A stretch of 9,856 nt of DNA from Dehalococcoidia bacterium (GCA_004376205.1 SOKG01000231.1:1-9856); one strand, 5' to 3'; numbered from the stretch's first letter, positions 1 to 7,476 are shown. The notes: generated by a model not told the origin, from the sequence alone. A program made the numbers and translations.

Positions 1-885
1 GCCATCGCCTGCCAGCGTATCATGTGCGGGTTTGCCGACGTGGTGGTGGCAGCGGGGGTGGAGCACATGACCCTTGTGCCAATGGGGGGGAACAAGCCAC
101 TGCCCGACCCGGACTTGATAGAGACCCTCCCCGAGGCATACATAACCATGGGGCTCACCGCAGAGAATGTGGCCCAGCGGTTCAACATAAGCAGAGAGGA
201 GCAGGATGCGTTCGCCTTTGAAAGCCATCAGAAGGCAATCAAGGCCCTCAACGAGGGCATCTTCAAGGAGCAAATCCTGCCCCTGCAGGTTGTAGACCGT
301 ACTTTTGAAGCTGGAAAGGCAGTGAAACTGGAGAAAACCTTTGACACGGATGAATGCGTAAGGTTCGACACCTCCCTGGACAGACTCTCCAAGTTGAGGC
401 CACTCTTCCGCGCAGGTGGCTCGGTGACTGCGGGCAACTCCTGCCCCATGAACGACGGGGCAGCAGCGGCGGTTGTCATGTCCCGGGAGAAGGCGAAGGA
501 ACTGGGTCTGAAGCCGATGGCTGTCTTCAGGTCATTTGGAGTAGGTGGGGTAGAGCCCGAAGTCATGGGCATAGGGCCGGTAGTGGCTGTTCCCAAGGCA
601 TTGAAATACGCTGGAATCTCTCTCGATCAGGTTGACCTCATCGAGCTAAACGAGGCGTTTGCCTCCCAATCACTATACGTGGTCAGAGAACTGGGTATCG
701 ATGCAAATAGGCTGAATGTCAATGGCGGTTCCATTGCTCTGGGACATCCCCTGGGCTGTACCGGGGTGTACCTCACCACCAAGCTGCTCTATGAGATGGA
801 ACGACGAAAAGCCAGATTTGGCCTGGTCACCATGTGCATCGGAGGTGGCATGGGGGCAGCGGGCATATTCGAAAGAGAGGAATAG
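1..885 (+). CDS. Acetyl-CoA acyltransferase (thiolase), 5'-truncated by window edge
   Basis: Thiolytic enzyme that splits 3-ketoacyl-CoA with CoA to give acetyl-CoA and a shortened acyl-CoA; the reverse condensation is possible. The frame is open from base 1, so the gene begins upstream and the first internal ATG (base 22) is not its start. The visible 294 residues cover roughly the last three quarters of a family protein of about 390 residues. The nucleophilic cysteine of the N-terminal half is not in view and should lie about ten residues upstream. The remaining catalytic signatures are intact: NEAFA (about 652-666), GGSIALGHPLG with the catalytic His at 745-747, and CIGGGMGAAG with the second catalytic Cys at 835-837. 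The stop lies 20 bases before the acyl-CoA dehydrogenase start, so the two are almost surely cotranscribed in a beta-oxidation operon. Degradative versus biosynthetic thiolase cannot be settled by sequence alone; the neighbours favour degradation. Confidence 0.93.
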   Translation, partial: AIACQRIMCGFADVVVAAGVEHMTLVPMGGNKPLPDPDLIETLPEAYITMGLTAENVAQRFNISREEQDAFAFESHQKAIKALNEGIFKEQILPLQVVDRTFEAGKAVKLEKTFDTDECVRFDTSLDRLSKLRPLFRAGGSVTAGNSCPMNDGAAAAVVMSREKAKELGLKPMAVFRSFGVGGVEPEVMGIGPVVAVPKALKYAGISLDQVDLIELNEAFASQSLYVVRELGIDANRLNVNGGSIALGHPLGCTGVYLTTKLLYEMERRKARFGLVTMCIGGGMGAAGIFEREE

Positions 886-905
886 CAATAGAGAAGGGGG
901 GAGCC

Positions 906-2711
906 ATGAAACAGAAAGTGATCAGAAAGGGCAGCTCGTTTTTCCTTGAAGAGGTGCCTGCGGGAGAGGTGTTCACGCCGGAGGACTTCGGGGAAGAGCA
1001 CGAGATGATCATCAGAACCACCGAACGCTTCGTAAAGAATGAGGTAGTACCCCAAGCTGACGTGCTAGAGCATAAGGAGGAGGACCTTGAACGGGCCTTT
1101 GAGTTGCACCGCCAGCTGATGCTAAAGGCGGGAGAACTGGGGCTTCTGGGGGTGGACATCGAGGAGCAATACGGCGGCGCGGAAATGGACGTCATATCTT
1201 CCCTGCTAATCGCGGAGCACTCGACGTTGTCAGGTTCCTTCGGCCTCACCATGAATGACCACACGGGGATAGGCTCGATGCCGCTGGTCTTCTTTGGCAA
1301 CAGAGCCCAAAAGGAGAAGTACCTTCCCGCTATGGCTCGGGGTGAAAAGATCGGGTGCTACGCGCTGACGGAGCCGGAGGCGGGCACCGACGCTATGTCA
1401 ATAAAAGCAACGGCAAAATTGTCAGCCGACGGCAAGTATTACAAGCTCGATGGCACCAAGCAGTACGTCACCAACGGCGGCTTCGCCGACATCATTTTCA
1501 CCTATGCCAAGGTTGATGGTGCTGACAAGATGACTGCCTTCATAGTGGAGAGGGATTTCGAGGGGGTATCCACCGGGACGGAGGAGAAGAAGATGGGAAT
1601 TCGCGGCTCCTCCACCTGCAGCATATTCCTCGATAGTGCTAAGGTGCCGGTGGAGAATGTTCTCTTTGAAATCGGAAGAGGGCACATCGTGGCCTTCAAC
1701 ATCCTCAACCTGGGCAGATTCAAACTGGCCGCGAGCTGTGTGGGGGTGGCCAAGATAGCCATTGAGAGCAGCGTGGGATACTCCAAGGAAAGGGTGCAGT
1801 TTGGCAGGCCGATATGCCAGTTTGGGCTGATGAAGCACAAGATCGCCGAGATGGCGACAAGGACGTATATTGCCGAGAGCATGCTCTATCGGACTGGCGG
1901 CCTCATTGACACAATCCTTGCCACCGTGGACCGGACCGCTGAGGACGTCGGCAGGCAAAGCGCGAGGAGCATAGGGGAGTACGCCGTTGAGTGCTCCATA
2001 AACAAGGTCTACTGCTCGGAGATGCTTGGCTATGTGGCCGATGAGGCGGTCCAGATGTATGGTGGCTACGGTTATTGTGAGGACTACCCCGTGGAGAGAA
2101 TCTATCGGGATAACCGGATATTCAGGATATTTGAAGGGACAAATGAGATAAACAGGGTTCTCATCACCGGGATGTTGCTGAGGAACGCGCTTAAGGGCGA
2201 GATACCCCTTTTCGCTGAGGCAGAGAAGGCCAAAGCCGAGCTGCCGTCAATGGAGCCTCTCACTCCCAGCGCAGATGATGGTCCTCTAGGTTACCAGCGC
2301 AAGCTCGTGGACAGGGCGAAGAAGATTTTCCTGTTTTTGTGTGGTGCCGCGGCACAGAAGTACGAGATGGCCATAGAGGAAGAGGAAGAGGTTCTGGGCC
2401 TGTTGGCCGACATCGCTCAAGAGGTTTACGCCATGGAGAGCGGCCTTCTAAGAGCGCTTAAGTCCGTCGACTCCGTGGGGGAGCAGCAGTCGAAAACGAA
2501 GATAGAAATGGTGCGGCTCTATGTGAACGATGCCATGGTTAGAGTAAGTGGCTATGCCCGGCAGTTACTGGCGGCAATGGAGACCGGAGAAGCGCTTGAC
2601 AGCCAGCTGGCGACATTGAGAAAGGTGTCGCAGTTCACTCCTTTGAACGGCGTACAGCTCAGGAGGGGTATCGCCGACGAGATCATAGAGGTGGGGAGGT
2701 TCACCTGCTAA
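906..2711 (+). CDS. Acyl-CoA dehydrogenase, long FadE/VLCAD-like type
   Basis: FAD-dependent flavoprotein catalysing alpha,beta-dehydrogenation of acyl-CoA, the first oxidative step of beta-oxidation, passing electrons to electron-transfer flavoprotein. The 601-residue product is longer than the roughly 380-residue short/medium-chain enzymes and has a C-terminal extension after about residue 450, as in Bacillus FadE and mitochondrial VLCAD/ACAD9, which suggests medium- or long-chain substrates. Visible motifs are the ALTEPEAGTD flavin/substrate signature at residues 153-162, RVQFGRPI at 296-303, GGYGY at 386-390, and FEGTNEINR, in which E410 is the expected catalytic base. The frame is open further upstream into the thiolase gene. 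I chose ATG 906 because it follows a purine-rich AAGGGGGGAG ribosome site and removes an unrelated 24-residue N-terminus. The preceding thiolase and following acyl-CoA ligase support a fatty-acid oxidation role. Exact chain length is inferred. Confidence 0.93.
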   Translation: MKQKVIRKGSSFFLEEVPAGEVFTPEDFGEEHEMIIRTTERFVKNEVVPQADVLEHKEEDLERAFELHRQLMLKAGELGLLGVDIEEQYGGAEMDVISSLLIAEHSTLSGSFGLTMNDHTGIGSMPLVFFGNRAQKEKYLPAMARGEKIGCYALTEPEAGTDAMSIKATAKLSADGKYYKLDGTKQYVTNGGFADIIFTYAKVDGADKMTAFIVERDFEGVSTGTEEKKMGIRGSSTCSIFLDSAKVPVENVLFEIGRGHIVAFNILNLGRFKLAASCVGVAKIAIESSVGYSKERVQFGRPICQFGLMKHKIAEMATRTYIAESMLYRTGGLIDTILATVDRTAEDVGRQSARSIGEYAVECSINKVYCSEMLGYVADEAVQMYGGYGYCEDYPVERIYRDNRIFRIFEGTNEINRVLITGMLLRNALKGEIPLFAEAEKAKAELPSMEPLTPSADDGPLGYQRKLVDRAKKIFLFLCGAAAQKYEMAIEEEEEVLGLLADIAQEVYAMESGLLRALKSVDSVGEQQSKTKIEMVRLYVNDAMVRVSGYARQLLAAMETGEALDSQLATLRKVSQFTPLNGVQLRRGIADEIIEVGRFTC

Positions 2712-2791
2712 CAGGAAAACGATCATGCGCAAGCTGGCCAAAGCGAGGGGGCTGAGGGTCTTCGCCTTGTCACGGCCCCAACGCTCGAGTG

Positions 2792-2800
2792 AAGGGAGGT
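2792..2800 (+). promoter_or_regulatory. Ribosome binding site fixing the GTG start of the acyl-CoA ligase
   Basis: AAGGGAGGT is a near-perfect anti-SD match 4 bases before GTG 2805. It is the reason for choosing the GTG codon: the product then begins MEKIWLKHYDPGVP, an N-terminus typical of FadD-like ligases. The 93 bases between the dehydrogenase stop and this start contain no clear promoter or terminator, so read-through from the upstream genes is likely. Confidence 0.75.
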
Positions 2801-2804
2801 AACC

Positions 2805-4526
2805 GTGGAGAAGATATGGTTGAAGCATTATGATCCCGGCGTGCCCGCAACCATCGACTACCCGCGCGTTGCCCTGCAGCAACTGCTGGAGGAATCGGCG
2901 AGACGCTTTCCAAAGCAGACCGCTATTATCTTCCCCGGAGCTTTCGACGACGAATATTTGATGAGCTACCGAGACTTGGCCGAGAAGTCCAACAGGCTGG
3001 CCAACGCTCTTATCGACCTGGGGGTGAAGAAGGGTGACCGGGTGGCCTTGCTCCTGCCCAACTGCCCCCAGTTCGTCATCAGCTACTACGCTGTTCTCAA
3101 GGCGGGGGGCATAGTGGTGGCCACCAATCCCCTGTACTCGCCGCGGGAGATCGAGTTCCAGCTCAATGACTGCGGCGCCGAGACCATGATCCTCATCAGC
3201 CTTTTCTACAAAACAGTGATGGGGTTGAAGGAGCGAACCAACCTCAAAAACGTGGTGGTGACCAATATCAAGGAGTATCTCCCTCCGCAGAGCCGGAAAA
3301 TGTTCACCCTGCTTATGGAACGCCAGGAGGGACATCGCGTTAGAATCCCGAAGGTGAAGAATATCCACAAATTCCAAGATCTGCTACGTCGCTTCGACCC
3401 CACGCCGCCCGCCGTTGCCGTGGATCCCGAGGACGTGGCGATGTTTCAGTACACAGGAGGGACCACCGGCCTCAGCAAGGCTGCAGTAGCTACACACTTT
3501 AACGTGCTTGCCAACGTCTTCCAGATGAGAGCCTGGGGGGAGCCTCTTGGCCTTGAAGAGGGGAAAGAGGTGATTTTGGGAGTGATGCCCCTCTTCCACG
3601 TATATGGCATGGTTGTGGTAATGCATTTCTCGGTGCTCGGAGGCGCGGCGATGGTCTTGCTGCCCCGCTGGGAAACCGAACAGGTGCTCAAGGCTATCAA
3701 TCGGTACAAGCCGGCTTTCTTCCCCGGCGTGCCCACCATGTACGTTGCACTGAACAGCCATCCCAAAGTGAGCGAATACGATTTGCGCTCCATCAAGCTC
3801 TGCAACAGCGGTGCCGCACCGCTCCCATTGGAGGTACAGCAGACGTTCGCGGAACTCACTGGCGCTAAGCTCTCAGAGGGCTACGGCTTAAGGGAGGCGC
3901 CCACCGCCACACACGCCAACCCTGTGATCGGAATGCGCAAGACGGGAAGCATCGGTGTGCCTCTACCAGACGTGGAGGCCAAGATAATGGACGCGGAGAC
4001 CGGCGAGAAGGAGTTGCCTTTGGGGGAGGTGGGGGAACTGGTCATCAGGGCCCCCCAGGTGATGAAGGGCTACTGGAACCGGCCCGAGGAGACGGAGATG
4101 GCGTTGCGCAAGGGCTGGCTCTATACCGGCGACCTGGCCAAGATGGACGAAGACGGCTTCTTCAGCATCGTAGATCGCAAGAAAGAGATGATCATCGCCA
4201 GTGGCTTCAACGTCTATCCTCGCGACGTCGAGGAGGTTCTCTACGAGCATCCCAAGGTCAAGGAAGCGGTGTGTTACGGCGTTCCCGACCCCTACCGGGG
4301 TCAGACGGTGAAAGTGTGCATCGTGCTCAAGGAGGGAGAAAGCCTCACCCCCGATGAGATCACCGAGTTCTGCCAGCCACGACTGGCTCGCTATAAGGTG
4401 CCGAAGCTGGTGGAGTTCAGGGATGCGTTGCCCAAGACCCTGATCGGCAAGGTGCTGCGCCGGGTATTGGTGGAGGAGGAAGAGGCCAAGCTCAAGGAGG
4501 CGAATAAAGATCAGGTCGAGAAGTAG
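2805..4526 (+). CDS. fadD: Long-chain fatty-acid-CoA ligase (AMP-forming, FadD-like)
   Basis: ANL-superfamily enzyme that activates a carboxylic acid with ATP to an acyl-adenylate and then forms acyl-CoA, feeding beta-oxidation. The 573-residue length fits FadD. Domains: large N-terminal adenylation domain to about residue 440, then the small C-terminal lid. Motifs seen: P-loop YTGGTTGLSK at 216-225, GYGLRE at 359-364, YTGDLA with ribose-binding D443, the hinge DRKKEMIIASGFNVYPRDVE, and PKTLIGKVLRR with the catalytic lysine K549. Two motifs deviate. The P-loop lysine is followed by Ala-Ala (usual K-G-A), and the usual YGLTE threonine is Arg at 363, although the Mg-binding glutamate E364 remains. 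The enzyme may therefore be divergent in substrate or rate. Substrate chain length is not readable here; the adjacent long-type dehydrogenase suggests fatty acids. It is the last gene before the acs promoter, and no obvious terminator follows it. Confidence 0.88.
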   Translation: MEKIWLKHYDPGVPATIDYPRVALQQLLEESARRFPKQTAIIFPGAFDDEYLMSYRDLAEKSNRLANALIDLGVKKGDRVALLLPNCPQFVISYYAVLKAGGIVVATNPLYSPREIEFQLNDCGAETMILISLFYKTVMGLKERTNLKNVVVTNIKEYLPPQSRKMFTLLMERQEGHRVRIPKVKNIHKFQDLLRRFDPTPPAVAVDPEDVAMFQYTGGTTGLSKAAVATHFNVLANVFQMRAWGEPLGLEEGKEVILGVMPLFHVYGMVVVMHFSVLGGAAMVLLPRWETEQVLKAINRYKPAFFPGVPTMYVALNSHPKVSEYDLRSIKLCNSGAAPLPLEVQQTFAELTGAKLSEGYGLREAPTATHANPVIGMRKTGSIGVPLPDVEAKIMDAETGEKELPLGEVGELVIRAPQVMKGYWNRPEETEMALRKGWLYTGDLAKMDEDGFFSIVDRKKEMIIASGFNVYPRDVEEVLYEHPKVKEAVCYGVPDPYRGQTVKVCIVLKEGESLTPDEITEFCQPRLARYKVPKLVEFRDALPKTLIGKVLRRVLVEEEEAKLKEANKDQVEK

Positions 4527-4557
4527 CGGTAGTTTCTCGTGTCGGGCGCAGCCAATG

Positions 4558-4586
4558 TTGACTGAAAATCGAGCGTGTGCTAAAAT
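4558..4586 (+). promoter_or_regulatory. Strong sigma70-type promoter for the acs operon
   Basis: TTGACT at 4558-4563 (one mismatch to TTGACA) and TAAAAT at 4581-4586 (one mismatch to TATAAT) are separated by exactly 17 bases. A TG dinucleotide one base before the -10 box makes it an extended -10. Predicted transcription start is about 4592-4594, giving a leader of roughly 170 nt before the first gene at 4767. It lies in the only sizeable intergenic gap and separates the fatty-acid cluster from the acs genes, so it most likely makes the acs block an independent transcription unit. Start-site position is predicted, not observed. Confidence 0.72.
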
Positions 4587-4660
4587 TAAAGGCTGTGGCT
4601 GCGGGTTATCTTACGGGCCCTCTTGAATTTACTGTGAGTTACCGTTGTTTTTTTTGGTTG

Positions 4661-4724
4661 AAGGGCTTTGTCACCTTATGCGCGAAGAGCCAAAGGTGAT
4701 GAGCCCTTTCTTGTTGGCTTCGCG
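4661..4724 (+). promoter_or_regulatory. Structured 5' leader of the acs operon: long hairpin plus competing downstream pairing
   Basis: Hairpin A: AAGGGCT (4661-4667) pairs with AGCCCTT (4702-4708), and TCACCTT (4671-4677) pairs with AAGGTGA (4693-4699). Two G-U pairs join the blocks with one bulged T, giving about 16 bp around a 15-nt loop. The 3' arm runs into TTTCTTGTT, a moderately U-rich tract that could act as a weak terminator. Pairing B: loop CGCGAA (4681-4686) and GCCAA (4689-4693) match TTCGCG (4719-4724) and TTGGC (4714-4718), 11 bp with a two-base bulge. A and B share 4693 and would be hard to form fully together, so they look mutually exclusive or partly pseudoknotted. The ribosome site at 4755-4760 lies outside both. 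I match it to no known riboswitch class; a ligand-free attenuator or an mRNA-stability element is also possible. Confidence 0.5.
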
Positions 4725-4766
4725 AGTCAGTAGTCGCCGTACAAAAGCTAAATCAAGGAGTGTGCT

Positions 4767-5186
4767 ATGGCCAAAGTAGCGGCAAAGCTTTTCCGAGAGC
4801 CCGGGGAGGCAAAGGAGGCACTTGGTCAGCTCAAGGCCAAGGGTTTTAAAGAAGGAGAGCTGGTAATTTTCACCAGTGCTGAAAGGGCGAAGGAGCTGGG
4901 TACTGATATCAAACCAGCATCTGATGTAAGCAAGCTGACAGAAATGGGCGTCCCCGAGGAAACCGTCAACTACTATCAGTTTGGTATCGCGTCGGGCGGC
5001 ATCGTGGTCAGCGTCCAGGCTGACGAAGGCCGCACTGCCCAGGCGCAAGAGCTGCTAAGGGAAGCCCCTATCTGTTCCTTAGGAGACAGAATATGCGGAA
5101 CCAGCCCGGGGTTCCAGGCTGCCAGCCGGATGAGCGCAACCAATCCCATCGACGCCCCGATGTCCGGAGACTTTCGAAGATACTAA
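4767..5186 (+). CDS. Small YflT/general-stress-17M-like domain protein heading the acs operon
   Basis: A 139-residue soluble protein with no signal peptide or membrane segment. Residues 1-100 resemble the YflT/general stress protein 17M domain family: an MAKVAAKLFREPGEAKEAL opening (helix grouping small-molecule or regulatory-like repeats), a middle VPEETVNYYQFGIASGG segment, and a final IVVSVQADEGRTAQAQELL strand-helix. The function of that family is not established. Residues 101-139 form a separate tail with two cysteines (C103, C110) and the end SATNPIDAPMSGDFRRY, which I cannot assign. The start is well supported: AAGGAG at 4755-4760 lies six bases before ATG 4767. It is the first gene after the acs promoter, and its stop is only 15 bases before acsB, with the acsB ribosome site starting inside its stop region, so cotranscription and perhaps coupled translation are likely. 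Role is unknown; a regulator or accessory factor for acetyl-CoA synthase is speculation from position. Confidence 0.8.
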   Translation: MAKVAAKLFREPGEAKEALGQLKAKGFKEGELVIFTSAERAKELGTDIKPASDVSKLTEMGVPEETVNYYQFGIASGGIVVSVQADEGRTAQAQELLREAPICSLGDRICGTSPGFQAASRMSATNPIDAPMSGDFRRY

Positions 5187-5201
5187 GGGAGGCAGAGAAA
5201 G

Positions 5202-7439
5202 ATGTCTAGATTCATTGCCACCTCGGCAATTAGAGGTGCCCAAGGTGCCGTCGCGGAAGCGGATAAGCTGCTCCAGGATGCCCTGGGTAAACTGGGGCCT
5301 GATACTCCCATTGAATTCAAGGATACAGCGGGTGGGGGTACGGTGTACTTCCTCCCCACGATCTACGGTCTTCTGGGGCACAAAGTAGAGAAGCTGGGCG
5401 ACCTGGTACCTGTCGTGGAACATGCCAAGAGCCTGGTGCCGCCGCTGCCCAGGGAGAACCTGTGGTTGCCCTATCTCGGGGAGACCCTGGACGCTGGGGC
5501 AGCAACCCTGTTCGCCTTTGAGACCATCGAGGGCGTCCGCTTCGCCAAGGGCGAGGAGCCTGAGAAGCGGAATGGCTTCGAGTTCAACGGCCCGATTAAT
5601 GATGCCCAGATGAGGAGCTGGGGCATTCTGTTGGTCGATGGGCGAATGCCTGGCTTCGCTGCGATAGTGGGTGCCGCCAAGAGCAATGAGGTAGCAGTTA
5701 AGATCGTGCGCGAATTGCAGTCAAAGGGGCAGCTCATTTTCCTCTGCAGCGATTCCAACGGCCGCTCCATGGTGGACCAGTTGCAGGAAGAGGGCGTGGA
5801 GATGGGTTATGACACTTATATCGTCCCCTTCGGCTCCGATACCATCTCCGCCATCTACGCTCTGGGCTTCGCCACTCGCGCTGCCTTGAGCTTCGGCAAT
5901 ATCGAGCCGGGCGATTTTCGCCGTATTCTGCTCTACAATAAATTCCGCTGCTTTGCCTTCGTCCTCGCCCTGGGTCCGGTTGACGACCTGAAGTACGCCG
6001 CCGCCGCCGGGGCTATCAACTACGGCTTCCCTGTTTTCGCCGACACCGTTATCCCCAATATCCTGCCCACCGGAGTCACCAGGTACGAGCATGTGGTCAG
6101 CATGCCCTTCGACGATATTCCGGGCAAGGATGACCTTGAGAGAGCGGAGAGGCTGGTGCAGCGGTGCATTGAGCTTCGAGGCATCAAGATCAAGATTCCC
6201 AAAGTCCCTATCCCTGTTGCCTATGGCCCTGCCTTCGAAGGTGAGGTAGTGCGCCGGGCTGACCTGGCAGTCGAGTTCGGCGGCAAGGGCGGTATGTGCT
6301 TCGAATGGCTGCGAATGAAGGAACTGGACGACATCGAGGATGGTAAGATCGAGGTGGTCGGCCCCGATATGGATACTTTCGAAGCGGGGTCCAAGGTGCC
6401 CCTGGCCATTGTGGTCGATGTAGCCGGGCGCAAGATGCTGAAGGATTTCGAGCCTGTCCTGGAGCGCCAGATCCACCACATGACCAATGGCGCTGAGGGA
6501 GTCTCGCACCAGGGACAGCGCGACATCACCTGGATGCGCATCCACAAGAACGCGGTCAACAAGGGCTTCAGGCTGAGGCACATAGGTGACATTCTGCACA
6601 CCTGCCTGCACAACGACTTCGGCGCCATTGTGGACAAAGTGCAGGTAACCCTTTATAGCGATCCCGCTAAGGTAACGGAGTTGCTGGAGCAGGCCCGCGC
6701 TGTGTATAAGGAGCGCAACGCTCGCATGGCGGGACTCACTGATGAGGCTGTGGATACCTATTACAGCTGTACGCTGTGCCAGTCCTTTGCTCCAAACCAC
6801 GTCTGTATCATCAATCCGGAGCGGGTTGGCCTGTGCGGTGCCTATGGCTGGCTTGACTGCCGGGCATCTTTCGAAATCAACCCCAACGGCCCCAACCAGC
6901 CAGTGCTCAAGGGGGCGGTGATCGACGAGAAGTTGGGTGAGTGGGAAGGGGTCAACAAGTTCGTCTATGAGCATTCTCAGAAGAATATTGAAAGGTTCAC
7001 CATCTATTCCCTGATGGATTCTCCCATGACCACCTGTGGCTGCTGCGAATGTGTTATGGCTATCATTCCTGAGGCCAACGGGGTCATGATCGTCTCTCGC
7101 GATGACTACGGCATGACTCCTTCGGGAATGACTTTCACCACCCTGATGGGCACAGTAGGCGGCGGTCTGCAGACGCCGGGGATGATGGGGCACGGCAAGA
7201 TATATATCACAAGCAAGAAGTTCATCCCTGTGCAGGGGGGCATCAAACGGGTAGTCTGGCTGTCTCAGAATCTGAAAGAGGAACTCGAGGAGGAATTGAA
7301 AGAGGTTTGCGAGCGCGAGGGTGTTCCCGATCTCCTGGACAAGATCGCCGACGGCAGCACGGCTACCACGGTGGATGAGCTGCTCCCCTTCCTTGAGGAG
7401 AAGGGGCACCCAGCCTTGACCATGGATCCGATTATTTAG
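5202..7439 (+). CDS. acsB: Acetyl-CoA synthase (CO-methylating), AcsB
   Basis: Catalytic subunit that assembles acetyl-CoA from CO, CoA and the methyl group delivered by the corrinoid iron-sulfur protein at the Ni-Ni-[4Fe-4S] A-cluster (EC 2.3.1.169); reversible. The 745-residue length matches the full bacterial form (729 in Moorella thermoacetica), including the N-terminal domain that docks to CO dehydrogenase and that archaeal versions lack. A-cluster ligands are all present: C523, C526, C535 and C545 in SCTLC...HVC...GLC, and C612-G613-C614 in TTCGCCEC. They sit at a constant +17 offset from Moorella C506/C509/C518/C528/C595/C597, and F529 matches Moorella F512. ATG 5202 follows AAGGGAGG at 5185-5192. 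The gene lies between the small YflT-like gene and acsD, separated from the latter by a hairpin. No adjacent acsA (CO dehydrogenase) is seen. A long opposing open frame on the - strand across this gene is a coding shadow. Confidence 0.98.
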   Translation: MSRFIATSAIRGAQGAVAEADKLLQDALGKLGPDTPIEFKDTAGGGTVYFLPTIYGLLGHKVEKLGDLVPVVEHAKSLVPPLPRENLWLPYLGETLDAGAATLFAFETIEGVRFAKGEEPEKRNGFEFNGPINDAQMRSWGILLVDGRMPGFAAIVGAAKSNEVAVKIVRELQSKGQLIFLCSDSNGRSMVDQLQEEGVEMGYDTYIVPFGSDTISAIYALGFATRAALSFGNIEPGDFRRILLYNKFRCFAFVLALGPVDDLKYAAAAGAINYGFPVFADTVIPNILPTGVTRYEHVVSMPFDDIPGKDDLERAERLVQRCIELRGIKIKIPKVPIPVAYGPAFEGEVVRRADLAVEFGGKGGMCFEWLRMKELDDIEDGKIEVVGPDMDTFEAGSKVPLAIVVDVAGRKMLKDFEPVLERQIHHMTNGAEGVSHQGQRDITWMRIHKNAVNKGFRLRHIGDILHTCLHNDFGAIVDKVQVTLYSDPAKVTELLEQARAVYKERNARMAGLTDEAVDTYYSCTLCQSFAPNHVCIINPERVGLCGAYGWLDCRASFEINPNGPNQPVLKGAVIDEKLGEWEGVNKFVYEHSQKNIERFTIYSLMDSPMTTCGCCECVMAIIPEANGVMIVSRDDYGMTPSGMTFTTLMGTVGGGLQTPGMMGHGKIYITSKKFIPVQGGIKRVVWLSQNLKEELEEELKEVCEREGVPDLLDKIADGSTATTVDELLPFLEEKGHPALTMDPII

Positions 7440-7476
7440 GCTGGTATAGCTGGGACATGGGGAAAACGTATTTATG

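Noticed and set aside
834..905. Upstream in-frame ATG for the acyl-CoA dehydrogenase, overlapping the thiolase
   Set aside because: It would add 24 unrelated residues read from the thiolase 3' end; ATG 906 has the ribosome site and a family-like N-terminus.
2725..2802. 25-codon open frame (ATG 2725, stop at 2800-2802) between the dehydrogenase and ligase genes
   Set aside because: It ends inside the ligase ribosome site, is basic and featureless, and has only a poor ribosome site; a chance frame is the simplest reading.
4645..4655. T8 run as a terminator for the upstream ligase gene
   Set aside because: No convincing GC-rich stem precedes it, and it lies downstream of the predicted acs transcription start.
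4593..4766. Cobalamin riboswitch in the acs leader (the bases near 4725-4738 loosely recall a B12 box)
   Set aside because: The conserved core elements, such as a GCCACTG segment, are absent, and the resemblance is partial and one base short.
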